From Alkanindiges sp. (GTDB lineage Bacteria; Pseudomonadota; Gammaproteobacteria; Pseudomonadales; Moraxellaceae): a DNA stretch of 7,381 nucleotides. A program made the position numbers and the translations under genes. The stretch lies in assembly GCA_030152125.1 (NCBI GenBank), contig JASLIR010000317.1, positions 1-7,381 on the forward strand, written 5' to 3'. Below are positions 1 to 6,365 of the stretch, one piece after another. Position 1 is the first letter of the stretch, and each line of letters begins with the position of its first letter. The notes below the pieces were generated by a model. The model was given only the letters and a program-made list of their open reading frames with translations, was not told where the DNA came from and made no database searches.

Positions 1-74
1 TCGACATGAATAAACCGGGTGCCTTGCTGTCGGTAGTCATGGGTAAAGCGGAAGGTACACGGGTTAGCCAGTAA
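1..74 (+). pseudogene. Partial inverted copy of the pyrH 3' end
   Basis: Read on the plus strand from base 3, this stretch encodes [19 protein letters not shown] and then RVSQ and a TAA stop at 72-74. These are the last 23 residues (219-241) of the UMP kinase encoded in full on the opposite strand at 163-888. The first two bases are the end of the preceding Phe codon. The nucleotide match is exact, so there has been no drift between the copies. Only the tail is visible because the window begins here; if the window start is not a contig end, more of a second pyrH could lie to the left. As seen it has no start, promoter or catalytic part and would not make a kinase. The exact identity points to a recent duplication or to an artefact rather than an old pseudogene. 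Confidence 0.8.
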
Positions 75-236
75 GCCTGACTAACCCCAATACGATTTCA
101 GATGCGGCCCTGCTACCAATATCGCAAGGCCGCATCTGAAATCGTATTGGGGTTAGTCAGGCTTACTGGCTAACCCGTGTACCTTCCGCTTTACCCATGA
201 CTACCGACAGCAAGGCACCCGGTTTATTCATGTCGA
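1..236. repeat. Large near-perfect inverted repeat (109-bp arms, 18-bp spacer)
   Basis: Base i pairs with base 237-i without a mismatch from 1:236 to 109:128, giving two 109-bp arms. The 18-bp centre (110-127) is asymmetric: 110:127 mismatches, 111-113 pair with 124-126, and the rest is mostly unpaired. The inner end of the arms (GATGCGGCC ... GGCCGCATC) is a short GC-rich hairpin just past the pyrH stop. It could be the natural transcript-end hairpin of pyrH, although I see no T-run next to it. A plausible origin is fold-back copying primed at that hairpin, during genome amplification, library preparation or in the cell. The outer limit on the left is unknown because the window starts inside the arm; on the right, symmetry cannot be tested beyond 236. 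Confidence 0.95.
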
Positions 237-888
237 ACACCTGCAATGGCACGTTATGGTCACGGCACAGGCAAATGGCGGTTAAATCCATCACCCCAAG
301 CTTTTTATCCAGTACTTCGTCAAAAGTCAGCTGGTCATAAAGCACTGCATCCGCATGCTTGCTTGGGTCTTTGTCATACACGCCATCAACCTTGGTCGCC
401 TTCAGAATCAGCTTGGCCTCAATTTCAATACCACGCAGGCAGGCAGCTGTATCGGTGGTAAAGAACGGGTTACCTGTTCCGGCCACAAACACACACACCT
501 CACCATTCTTCAAATGACGGATGGCATCGCGGCTGCTGTAGCTTTCTACCATACCTACAATAGAAATAGCAGACATCAAACGGGTTTTAATATTGCGGCG
601 TTCCAGCGCATCACGCAGCGCCAGGCCGTTCATCACGGTTGCCAGCATCCCCATCTGGTCGCCAGTCACCCGGCCAACCAGGCCATCTTTTTGCAACTGG
701 CTGCCCCGGTACAAATTACCACCACCTACCACAATACCAACCTGCACGCCCAGACCAACCAGATGGGCAATCGCCAAAGACATCTGATCCAGCACAGGGG
801 CATCAATCCCCATGTCTTTGCTACCTGAAAGCGCCTCTCCTGACAGTTTAAGCAATATGCGTGAAAAACGCGGGCTGTTTTCAGCCAT
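163..888 (-). CDS. pyrH: UMP kinase (uridylate kinase) PyrH
   Basis: PyrH is the cytoplasmic, hexameric bacterial UMP kinase of the amino-acid-kinase fold. It makes UDP from UMP and ATP in pyrimidine nucleotide synthesis; in E. coli it is activated by GTP and inhibited by UTP. The product is 241 aa, the same length as the E. coli protein, and aligns along its whole length. Visible motifs are the nucleotide-binding KLSGEAL (14-20), GGGN (55-58), the [15 protein letters not shown] segment (76-90) that lines the UMP site, TGNPFFTTD (138-146) and KATKVDGVY (163-171). The ATG at 888 is preceded by a good ribosome binding site, AGGGAG, about 8 bases upstream. The usual neighbours tsf (upstream) and frr (downstream) are absent: rimO lies 197 bp upstream on the same strand. 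The 3' end takes part in the inverted repeat at 1-236. Confidence 0.97.
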   Translation of the reverse strand: MAENSPRFSRILLKLSGEALSGSKDMGIDAPVLDQMSLAIAHLVGLGVQVGIVVGGGNLYRGSQLQKDGLVGRVTGDQMGMLATVMNGLALRDALERRNIKTRLMSAISIVGMVESYSSRDAIRHLKNGEVCVFVAGTGNPFFTTDTAACLRGIEIEAKLILKATKVDGVYDKDPSKHADAVLYDQLTFDEVLDKKLGVMDLTAICLCRDHNVPLQVFDMNKPGALLSVVMGKAEGTRVSQ

Positions 889-1048
889 AATCGGTGCTCC
901 CTAGCAGGTTTAACTGTGATACGGCGGCAATAATAAAATACTGACCAACCCTGACGGTGGCGAATGGTAGCAAATGCCGCCCTTCTCGCCAATCTTTCAT
1001 TTGCATATCACTTGTAGTTTCATGAGGTTTCATGCAACTGACACACAA

Positions 1049-1073
1049 CCTGAACGCTGTTGCAACGTTCAGG
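1049..1073 (-). terminator. Hairpin downstream of rimO, possible terminator
   Basis: CCTGAACG (1049-1056) and CGTTCAGG (1066-1073) form a perfect 8-bp stem around a 9-nt loop. It begins 12 bp past the rimO stop codon, in the gap before pyrH. On the minus strand it is followed by a mixed TTGTGTGTCAG stretch rather than a clean T-run. As an intrinsic terminator it would therefore be weak; it could instead protect the rimO transcript 3' end. If it does terminate, pyrH needs its own promoter in 889-1048, where I could not settle on a convincing -35/-10 pair. Confidence 0.45.
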
Positions 1074-1085
1074 CGACATACAGGA

Positions 1086-2420
1086 TCAGGCAGAAATCAG
1101 GCGCGCATACAGGTCATATTCGTCTGCATCGGTAATTTCCACATACAGTAACTGGCCCGGCTGAATCTGGCTCTTGTCAATATCTTCCACAAATACGTTG
1201 CCATCAATTTCCGGTGCATCGGCATAGGAGCGTGCAATAGCTACTGGATGTTCCTCATCCAGCTCATCTACCAGCACAGTCATGCGCTTACCAATTTTCT
1301 GTTGCAGCTTGGCAGTCGAAATTTCCTGTGCTACCTGCATAAAGCGGTCATAACGCTCCTGCTGAATATCGGCAGGTACATGGTCCGGCAAGTCGTTGGC
1401 CGGGGCACCTTCAATTGGCGAATAGGTAAAACAGCCCACGCGGTCCAGCTGTGCTTCACGCAACCAGTCCAGCAGGCATTGGAAGTCTTCTTCGGTTTCT
1501 CCGGGGAAACCCACCACAAAGGTAGAACGGATGGATAAATCCGGGCACTTTTCACGCCATAAACGGATTTTTTCCAGGGTATTTTCACTATGGGCTGGCC
1601 GTTTCATCAACTTAAGGATGCGTGGGCTGGCATGCTGAAAAGGGATATCCAGATACGGCAGAATCTTGCCTTCGGCCATCAGGTCAATGGCAGCATCCAC
1701 ATGCGGATAAGGATAAACATAATGCAGGCGTACCCACACACCCAGTTGGCCCAGGGCAGCACACAAATCAAAGAAGCGGCTTTTTAAGGGCTGGCCATTC
1801 CAGAAATCCAGTTTGTATTTCAGGTCTACCCCATAGGCCGAGGTATCCTGCGAAATCACCAGCAATTCTTTTACCCCAGCTTTTACCAATGCCTGTGCTT
1901 CATCCATCACACTGCTGATAGGACGCGATACCAGGTCGCCACGCAAATGCGGGATGATGCAGAAAGTACAGCGGTGGTTACAGCCTTCGGAAATTTTCAG
2001 GTAGGCGTAATGCTTGGGGGTTAAGCGAATACCCTGGGGCGGCACCAAGTCAATAAACGGGTTATGCGCCGGTGGTGGTGGTACATATTCGTGTACTGCC
2101 GACATCACGTCATCGTAGGCATGCGGCCCGGTCACTTTTAATACACTGGGGTGCATGGAGCGAATTTTGCCTTCATCCTTGCCCAGGCAGCCAGTGACAA
2201 TCACCTTGCCATTTTCATTAATGGCTTCACCAATGGCATCCAGCGACTCCTGCACGGCAGATTCAATAAAACCGCAGGTATTGACCACGACAAGGTCGGC
2301 ACCCTCAAACGATGCTGCTACGTCATACCCTTCCGTGCGTAATTGTGTGAGAATTCTCTCCGAATCCACTAATGCCTTGGGACAACCCAAGGAAACAAAA
2401 CCGACTTTTGGGGATTTCAT
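1086..2420 (-). CDS. rimO: Ribosomal protein S12 methylthiotransferase RimO
   Basis: RimO is a radical-SAM enzyme that adds a methylthio group to the conserved aspartate (Asp89 in E. coli) of ribosomal protein S12. The 444-aa product is close to the 441 aa of E. coli RimO. The N-terminal UPF0004 domain carries the three cysteines for the auxiliary iron-sulfur cluster: C13 (SLGCPKA), C49 (VVNTCGF) and C78 (VTGCLG). The radical-SAM cluster motif CxxxCxxC is C147-C151-C154 in [14 protein letters not shown]. The C-terminal part, about 378-444, fits the TRAM domain that binds S12. [12 protein letters not shown] and the [15 protein letters not shown] segment are typical of RimO; its tRNA-modifying paralogue MiaB differs at these places. 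The reading frame stays open to 2567, but the ATG at 2420 is chosen: homology begins there ([13 protein letters not shown]) and GGAG sits 5 bases upstream, whereas the 49 extra residues look unlike protein. It is transcribed away from ntrB. Confidence 0.96.
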   Translation of the reverse strand: MKSPKVGFVSLGCPKALVDSERILTQLRTEGYDVAASFEGADLVVVNTCGFIESAVQESLDAIGEAINENGKVIVTGCLGKDEGKIRSMHPSVLKVTGPHAYDDVMSAVHEYVPPPPAHNPFIDLVPPQGIRLTPKHYAYLKISEGCNHRCTFCIIPHLRGDLVSRPISSVMDEAQALVKAGVKELLVISQDTSAYGVDLKYKLDFWNGQPLKSRFFDLCAALGQLGVWVRLHYVYPYPHVDAAIDLMAEGKILPYLDIPFQHASPRILKLMKRPAHSENTLEKIRLWREKCPDLSIRSTFVVGFPGETEEDFQCLLDWLREAQLDRVGCFTYSPIEGAPANDLPDHVPADIQQERYDRFMQVAQEISTAKLQQKIGKRMTVLVDELDEEHPVAIARSYADAPEIDGNVFVEDIDKSQIQPGQLLYVEITDADEYDLYARLISA

Positions 2421-2550
2421 AACAACAGCTCCAACATAATGGGCATATTGTAAGCGCTTTGTGTTTTCTTTAATAGTATAGCCATGGCCGATTATGTGAA
2501 CACCGGGCGTGTAATGTGGAAAATCACGCATACTGACAGCAGCGCATATC

Positions 2551-2607
2551 GCACCAATAAGATACAAATATGCACCAATTTAATTCGTATTTCATATTTC
2601 GCACCAA
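2551..2607. promoter_or_regulatory. Cluster of three GCACCAA half-sites, possible NtrC enhancer
   Basis: GCACCAA occurs at 2551-2557, 2572-2578 and 2601-2607, all in the same direction, 21 and 29 bp apart. Two of the units share longer flanks (CATAT before, and an A-rich run ending in ACAA after). A fourth GCACCA is at 2737-2742. The known NtrC operator is a dyad, TGCACC-N5-GGTGCA. Each copy here shows only the left half clearly, and the opposite half is poor. The cluster lies roughly 190-240 bp upstream of the start site predicted from the sigma-54 promoter, a normal enhancer distance. Binding of NtrC is therefore inferred from half-sites plus context. A different regulator using direct repeats is possible. 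Confidence 0.4.
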
Positions 2608-2766
2608 AATAAAACAAATTTCTTGTCTTAAGGTAGCAATACTTTTATGGTGATGAGGGACTATGCCCAACAGCGGATATGCTTTACCACCACGATGGAT
2701 CACTAAGCGGGCATACTGACCCATTTTAGCTAAATTGCACCAGCTTGAAACCAGCGCGTGCTGAGG

Positions 2767-2783
2767 TTGGCTTGCAATTTGCA
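2767..2783 (+). promoter_or_regulatory. Sigma-54 (RpoN) promoter for ntrBC
   Basis: The sequence TTGGCTTGCAATTTGCA matches the sigma-54 consensus TTGGCACG-N4-TTGCA except for two bases. The -24 GG (2769-2770) and -12 GC (2781-2782) are separated by exactly 10 bp, as sigma-54 requires. The start site would fall near 2794, leaving a leader of about 80 nt before the ntrB start at 2876. A sigma-54 promoter in front of the operon encoding NtrC, itself a sigma-54 activator, suggests positive autoregulation under nitrogen limitation. Confidence 0.7.
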
Positions 2784-2875
2784 ATTCAGGAATGTTTTTA
2801 AACCTATAACGATGCTACTGACACCTGTTCTGGTCAGTTTGAATTGAACAATATTGTGTTTTCAAGTTTCCCTAT

Positions 2876-4012
2876 GTGAACAAACACGCCTACCTGATGG
2901 ATCCATCCGCCATGCAAAGTGCTCCACCTGTTGATTATCGTAGCCTGGTCGATCACATGTTGACGGCAGTCATGCAGGTATCACCTACCCTGAAAATTGA
3001 ATACATGAATTCAGCCTGCGAAGCCCTGCTGGATATCAGCAGGACGCGTGCCATTGGACTGCCCTTACTCTCGGTACTAACCGAGCAGGATCAAAGCTTT
3101 GATACCAAAGGGGCGTTATTGCGCACCCTGAAAACCGGCCAGCCCTATACCCGCCGGGAAGCTGTATTAAGTGTAGGCCTGAAAGACAAATCGGTGGATT
3201 ACACGGTATCGCTGATTATTGACGAGCGTGCCGGGGCAATTTCCAACCAGCACCTGCTGATTGAGATTCAACCCATTGACCGCTTTTTACGCATTAACCG
3301 TGAAGAACATTTAACCCAGCAACACCAGATTGCCCGCCAGCTGGTACGCGGCGTCGCACATGAAATTAAAAACCCGCTGGGTGGTATACGCGGTGCTACC
3401 CAACTGTTAGCACGCAGCCTGCCGAATGGCATTGTCAGTGAATATACCGATATTATTATCCGTGAAGTAGATCGTTTACGCACCCTGGCCGACAGCATGC
3501 TGGGTTCCCGCCACTTGCCATCCCTGCAAATGGTAAACATACATGAGCCACTGGAGCGGGTACGCAGCCTGGTCATGAGCCAGACCAAGAACACGGTAAA
3601 AGTGGTACGTGATTATGACCTGTCACTGCCCGATGTACTGGCAGACCGTGACCAGCTGATTCAGGTTTTCCTCAATATATGCGTCAATGCGGTGCAGGCC
3701 ATCACTGAAAATCCGCAAATCTTTCACGACCGTGAACCGCAGATCATATTGCGCACCAGAATACAGCGCATGTTCACCATTAACAGCATCCGTTACCGCA
3801 GTGTCATCCGGATTGACCTGGAAGACAATGGCCCCGGCATTCCACCGGATATCATTGAGTCGGTGTTCTACCCCATGGTAACCGGCCGCGCCAGTGGTAC
3901 CGGACTTGGCCTGAGCATTGCACAGAATATCATGCATCAACACCGTGGACTCATCGAATGCGAGTCTCAGCCCGGTTGTACCGTTTTTAGTTTGTTTTTG
4001 CCTTGGGAGTAA
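2876..4012 (+). CDS. glnL (ntrB): Nitrogen-regulation sensor histidine kinase NtrB (NRII)
   Basis: NtrB is the cytoplasmic kinase/phosphatase that, under control of PII proteins, phosphorylates NtrC when nitrogen is scarce and dephosphorylates it when nitrogen is plentiful. The 378-aa product is somewhat longer than the 349-aa E. coli protein, mostly at the N-terminus. A PAS-like domain spans about 20-135 with no membrane segment. The H-box AHEIKNPLGGIRGATQLL has the phosphorylated His at 162. The N-box is QVFLNICVNAVQA (N271), the G1 box DNGPGIP (318-323), and the F/G2 region FYPMVTGRASGTGLGLSIA (331-349). FYPMV...GTGLGLSIA and HEIKNPLGG are near-identical to E. coli NtrB. The start is uncertain: GTG 2876 has no ribosome binding site, and the in-frame ATGs at 2897 and 2912 are alternatives. 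ATG 2912 would give an N-terminus like that of E. coli. The stop lies 3 bp before ntrC, so the two are co-transcribed. Confidence 0.95.
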   Translation: MNKHAYLMDPSAMQSAPPVDYRSLVDHMLTAVMQVSPTLKIEYMNSACEALLDISRTRAIGLPLLSVLTEQDQSFDTKGALLRTLKTGQPYTRREAVLSVGLKDKSVDYTVSLIIDERAGAISNQHLLIEIQPIDRFLRINREEHLTQQHQIARQLVRGVAHEIKNPLGGIRGATQLLARSLPNGIVSEYTDIIIREVDRLRTLADSMLGSRHLPSLQMVNIHEPLERVRSLVMSQTKNTVKVVRDYDLSLPDVLADRDQLIQVFLNICVNAVQAITENPQIFHDREPQIILRTRIQRMFTINSIRYRSVIRIDLEDNGPGIPPDIIESVFYPMVTGRASGTGLGLSIAQNIMHQHRGLIECESQPGCTVFSLFLPWE

Positions 4013-4015
4013 ATC

Positions 4016-5500
4016 ATGTCGCACGAAACAATTTGGGTCATTGATGATGATCGTGCCATGCGTTGGGTACTGGAAAAGACCTTCAAGGAAGAAGGCTATA
4101 ATGTCATCAGCTTTGAAGAAAGCCAAAGTGCGCTGGACCGGCTGGAAAAAGAGACTCCCGATGTAATTTTAACGGATATCCGTATGCCTGGCCTGGATGG
4201 CCTCGGTTTTCTGGCGCGGGTTAAAACCACGCATGCCGACCTGCCTGTCATCATTATGACGGCACACTCTGACCTGGAGTCCGCAGTTTCCAGCTACCAG
4301 ACCGGTGCCTTTGAATACCTGCCCAAGCCATTTGATATTGATGAAGCGCTGACACTGGTCGGCCGTGCCATCCAGCATAACGCCAAGCTGCAGCAACAGG
4401 ATGCTGGCCGCATTCTGCCCATCAAAACGGTAGATATTATTGGCGAATCGCCTGCCATGCAGGAAGTATTCCGGGCGATTGGCCGTTTATCCCAATCGCA
4501 TATCACCGTATTAATCAATGGTGAATCCGGCACTGGTAAGGAGCTGGTGGCGCATGCCCTGCACCGTCACTCCCCGCGCAGCAGCAAGCCCTTTATTGCC
4601 TTGAACATGGCGGCTATTCCCAAGGACCTGATTGAAACCGAATTATTCGGTCATGAAAAAGGTGCCTTTACCGGGGCCAATACCCAGCGCCAGGGCCGCT
4701 TTGAACAGGCCAATGGCGGCACCCTGTTCCTGGACGAAATTGGCGATATGCCGTTTGAAACCCAGACCCGCCTGCTGCGGGTACTGGCCGATGGCGAGTT
4801 TTACCGCGTGGGTGGCCATGTGCCGGTCAAAGTGGATGTACGTATTATTGCCGCTACCCATCAGGACCTGGAAAAGCTGGTGACCAGCGGCAAGTTCCGG
4901 GAAGACTTATACCACCGCCTGAACGTCATCCGCATTCATATTCCCAAACTGCGTGACCGTAGCGAAGATATTCCCATGCTGGCCAATCACTTTCTGGCAC
5001 GTGCCGGGCGTGAACTGTCGGTAGACCCAAAAATTCTGCGCAAGGAAACCGTGGCCTACATGCAGCAACTGCCCTGGGCGGGTAATGTGCGCCAGCTGGA
5101 AAACACCTGCCGCTGGTTAACCGTGATGGTCACGGGCCGTGAAATTTTCCCGGAAGACCTTCCCCCGGAGTTACGCCAGCATCATGTGGAAGCAGTCAGT
5201 GAAAAAGTTAGTCCGCCTCCATTGATCAGCAGTGAAAAAACAGCCAGCAGCAGTGAAATAGCTGTAGGTAGCTGGGATATCATGTTAAAGCAATGGGCCA
5301 AGACACAGCTGGAAAGTGGACAGCAACAACTGCTGGAAACTGCTTTACCACTGTTTGAAAAAACCATGATTGATGCGGCACTGGATTTCAGCCATGGCCG
5401 CAAGCGCCATGCAGCAGAGCTATTGGGCTGGGGGCGTAACACGCTTACACGCAAGCTGAAGGAACTGGGCATCAACAGTGTGGATGAGGATGATTTATAG
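4016..5500 (+). CDS. glnG (ntrC): Nitrogen-regulation response regulator NtrC (NRI), sigma-54 activator
   Basis: When phosphorylated by NtrB, NtrC oligomerises on enhancers and uses ATP to open sigma-54 promoters of nitrogen-assimilation genes. The 494-aa product (E. coli 469) has three parts. The receiver domain, about 5-120, has the acidic pocket D10-D12, phospho-acceptor D54 (ILTDIRMPG), T82 and K104. The AAA+ domain, about 140-370, has Walker A GESGTGKE (169-176), the sigma-54 contact loop GAFTGA (216-221), Walker [12 protein letters not shown] (234-244) and [11 protein letters not shown] with the arginine-finger region (294-304). The C-terminal Fis-type helix-turn-helix, about 450-486, reads [21 protein letters not shown], almost the same as E. 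coli. The extra length lies mainly in the Ser/Pro-rich linker around 390-420. The ATG is preceded by GGGAG, inside the end of ntrB. All residues needed for function are present. Confidence 0.98.
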   Translation: MSHETIWVIDDDRAMRWVLEKTFKEEGYNVISFEESQSALDRLEKETPDVILTDIRMPGLDGLGFLARVKTTHADLPVIIMTAHSDLESAVSSYQTGAFEYLPKPFDIDEALTLVGRAIQHNAKLQQQDAGRILPIKTVDIIGESPAMQEVFRAIGRLSQSHITVLINGESGTGKELVAHALHRHSPRSSKPFIALNMAAIPKDLIETELFGHEKGAFTGANTQRQGRFEQANGGTLFLDEIGDMPFETQTRLLRVLADGEFYRVGGHVPVKVDVRIIAATHQDLEKLVTSGKFREDLYHRLNVIRIHIPKLRDRSEDIPMLANHFLARAGRELSVDPKILRKETVAYMQQLPWAGNVRQLENTCRWLTVMVTGREIFPEDLPPELRQHHVEAVSEKVSPPPLISSEKTASSSEIAVGSWDIMLKQWAKTQLESGQQQLLETALPLFEKTMIDAALDFSHGRKRHAAELLGWGRNTLTRKLKELGINSVDEDDL

Positions 5501-5522
5501 CAATTTTTATTCAACCACCACA

Positions 5523-5548
5523 CTTAACAGTCATGACAGACGGTTAAG
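5523..5548. other. Imperfect hairpin after ntrC
   Basis: CTTAACAGTC (5523-5532) pairs with GACGGTTAAG (5539-5548) apart from one A-G mismatch, around a 6-nt loop. It starts 23 bp past the ntrC stop. No T-run follows on the plus strand, so it is not a standard intrinsic terminator. It may stabilise the 3' end of the ntrBC transcript, or mark a rho-type end, or be a protein-binding palindrome. Confidence 0.4.
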
Positions 5549-5584
5549 ACAGACCGCACAAAACGATAACCAGATCTCTCAATC

Positions 5585-5604
5585 TGACACATTTGTCATT
5601 TTTT
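5585..5604 (+). terminator. Short intrinsic-terminator-like hairpin with T-run
   Basis: TGACA (5585-5589), a 4-nt loop and TGTCA (5594-5598) are followed directly by six T residues (5599-5604). The order of stem and T-run is right for termination of ntrBC transcription, but the 5-bp stem with only two G-C pairs is weak. It may act together with the longer hairpin at 5523-5548. Confidence 0.4.
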
Positions 5605-5618
5605 AGGCAAAATACCAT

Positions 5619-5647
5619 GGTTATGTGATACACTGTGTTACATAACC
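5619..5647. promoter_or_regulatory. 29-bp imperfect palindrome, candidate operator
   Basis: The left arm starts GGTTATGTGATACA and the right arm ends TGTGTTACATAACC, around a single central C (5633). Twelve of 14 arm positions are complementary; the two exceptions (5627:5639 and 5629:5637) are G-T. It ends 41 bp before the start codon of the membrane-protein gene at 5689, a usual place for a repressor site. A poor -10-like sequence with an extended TG (TGTGATACA) overlaps it. I do not recognise the regulator. It is not a CRP site: the TGTGA half is separated from its partner by 9, not 6, bases. As RNA it would also fold, since G-U pairs would be allowed. Confidence 0.5.
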
Positions 5648-5688
5648 TGTATTTTCCACATTTCCGTGGCTTACCCTTGAGGCTTGGG

Positions 5689-6126
5689 ATGATCAGACTG
5701 GTATGGCTGGATCGTTTTCTGGCGTTCCTATTTTTAGTGCTTGTACTGTTTATAGTCACCATGGGCTGGCTTATCAGCTCCGAGAAAAAACTGAGTGACA
5801 CCTTTGCCAGCGCTACGGTACAGACAAGCCTGCGCGAAATCAGGCAGCCTGCGGTAAAAGCCTATAATCCTGCACCTGCCAGCAGTACAGACGCGCGCCA
5901 CATGTATGACTATATACAGGGTAGCCGCGAGGAATCTGCTGAAGGTATTGTCAATGTCTCCAGCACTAAGCAGCACGATAATACCGGCTATCAATGGGCC
6001 GCAAACCACGACGCACGTGATATCCATGATTGCGATGTACTAGCTAGTGAATATATTGCCGGCTGTCGCAGTTACGTGGAAGTTAACCAATACGTGAGCC
6101 AGGCTGAGCCTTCCCTGTCTTTATAA
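5689..6126 (+). CDS. Uncharacterised single-pass membrane protein with two cysteines
   Basis: I do not recognise this 145-aa protein. Residues about 8-29 form one very hydrophobic segment (FLAFLFLVLVLFIVTMGWLI), preceded by a short N-terminus with two Arg. This suggests an anchor with the rest in the periplasm. Residues 35-95 are polar, rich in Ser, Ala and Thr, and probably flexible. The C-terminal 50 residues hold a GYQWA motif (100-104), then C115 and C126 in HDCDVLASEYIAGCRSYV; the two Cys could form a disulfide if periplasmic. The pattern GYxWA...DC...S..(F/Y)I.GC..Y recalls the ends of small hypothetical proteins in other proteobacteria, but this is from memory and unverified. The ATG at 5689 is preferred because GAGG lies 6 bases before it. 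An in-frame GTG at 5635 would add 18 residues but falls inside the palindrome and lacks a ribosome binding site. It is on the same strand as ntrC and mrcB, with wide gaps on both sides, so it is probably its own transcript. Confidence 0.75.
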   Translation: MIRLVWLDRFLAFLFLVLVLFIVTMGWLISSEKKLSDTFASATVQTSLREIRQPAVKAYNPAPASSTDARHMYDYIQGSREESAEGIVNVSSTKQHDNTGYQWAANHDARDIHDCDVLASEYIAGCRSYVEVNQYVSQAEPSLSL

Positions 6127-6230
6127 CCCGCTATCTGTTTGCTGATGATTGCCTGACCGCTTTGGCTTGGCATGCCGCCGCCGCATGGCGAAATGCGCTG
6201 CAGGACATTTACCCCTAAAACAATTAGTTA

Positions 6231-6259
6231 CTGAAAACACTTAATTTCTGCTGCATACT
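6231..6259 (+). promoter_or_regulatory. Possible sigma-70 promoter for mrcB
   Basis: CTGAAA (6231-6236) and CATACT (6254-6259) each match four of six consensus bases and are 17 bp apart, the preferred spacing. The start site would be near 6266, leaving a leader of about 100 nt before mrcB. This is a weak call based on sequence likeness and position only. Confidence 0.3.
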
Positions 6260-6269
6260 TTATCGGACA

Positions 6270-6303
6270 GGTTGCGACTTTTAACAGTCTTTAGATTGCA
6301 ACC
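6270..6303 (+). other. Leader hairpin upstream of mrcB
   Basis: GGTTGC (6270-6275) pairs with GCAACC (6298-6303). The adjacent inner bases GACT (6276-6279) and AGTC (6286-6289) also pair, leaving a 6-nt loop and an 8-nt bulge on the 3' side. It sits about 60 bp before the mrcB start, right after the possible promoter. It could be a structured 5' leader or a protein-binding site. There is no T-run, so it is not a terminator. Confidence 0.35.
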
Positions 6304-6365
6304 GGTGGTGTGCGGCCTCATTATGCGCTTATTCCTTTTTTCCTGATGTGTTTTTATACCTGCTC

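Larger units (their letters stand above)
2421..2875. other. Divergent regulatory region between rimO and ntrB
   Basis: This 455-bp gap lies between two genes transcribed away from each other. It is more AT-rich than the genes, especially at 2550-2630. I see no convincing gene in it. An open frame on the minus strand (2524-2784) starts with TTG, has no ribosome binding site and runs across the likely ntrB promoter. The region does hold a group of GCACCA half-sites at 2551, 2572, 2601 and 2737, a sigma-54 promoter at 2767-2783, and a weak 6-bp stem (ACTGAC 2817-2822 with GTCAGT 2833-2838) in the ntrB leader. The rimO promoter should also lie here. TACAAT on the minus strand, about 25-30 bp before the rimO start, could be its -10, but no good -35 accompanies it. 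Confidence 0.7.

Noticed and set aside
1..236. Hairpin telomere of a linear replicon
   Set aside because: A telomere resolution site would have a symmetric centre; here the middle 18 bp are largely unpaired, and no telomere-resolving gene is visible. Kept only as a remote option.
246..851. Several plus-strand open frames opposite pyrH
   Set aside because: They lie wholly on the opposite strand of a well-conserved gene, lack ribosome binding sites and have low-complexity His/Gln/Pro-rich translations typical of antisense frames.
958..991. TGGCGA ... TCGCCA inverted repeat before pyrH
   Set aside because: Only 6 bp with a 22-nt loop; such pairs are expected by chance and no function is suggested by the context.
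2421..2567. N-terminal extension of RimO by 49 residues
   Set aside because: Known RimO proteins begin at the [15 protein letters not shown] position, a good GGAG site precedes that ATG, and the extension has no protein-like features.
2524..2784. Open frame of 86 codons on the minus strand in the rimO-ntrB gap
   Set aside because: It begins with TTG, has no ribosome binding site, overlaps the sigma-54 promoter and the GCACCA cluster, and shows no family likeness I can name with confidence. A decayed gene remnant cannot be excluded; a protein search would decide.
3623..4126. 167-codon minus-strand frame across the ntrB-ntrC junction
   Set aside because: It is antisense to two conserved genes with intact catalytic motifs and has no independent sign of coding.
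5619..5647. CRP/FNR-type binding site
   Set aside because: The TGTGA half is present, but the partner half is TTACA after 9 bases, not TCACA after 6.
5635..5688. GTG start adding 18 residues to the unknown membrane protein
   Set aside because: The GTG lies inside the palindrome without a ribosome binding site, while ATG 5689 has GAGG at good spacing directly before the hydrophobic anchor.
6127..6230. GC-rich stretch with GGCATGCC and GCCGCC repeats after the unknown gene, considered as a terminator
   Set aside because: Stems formed there are short and interrupted and no T-run follows on either strand.
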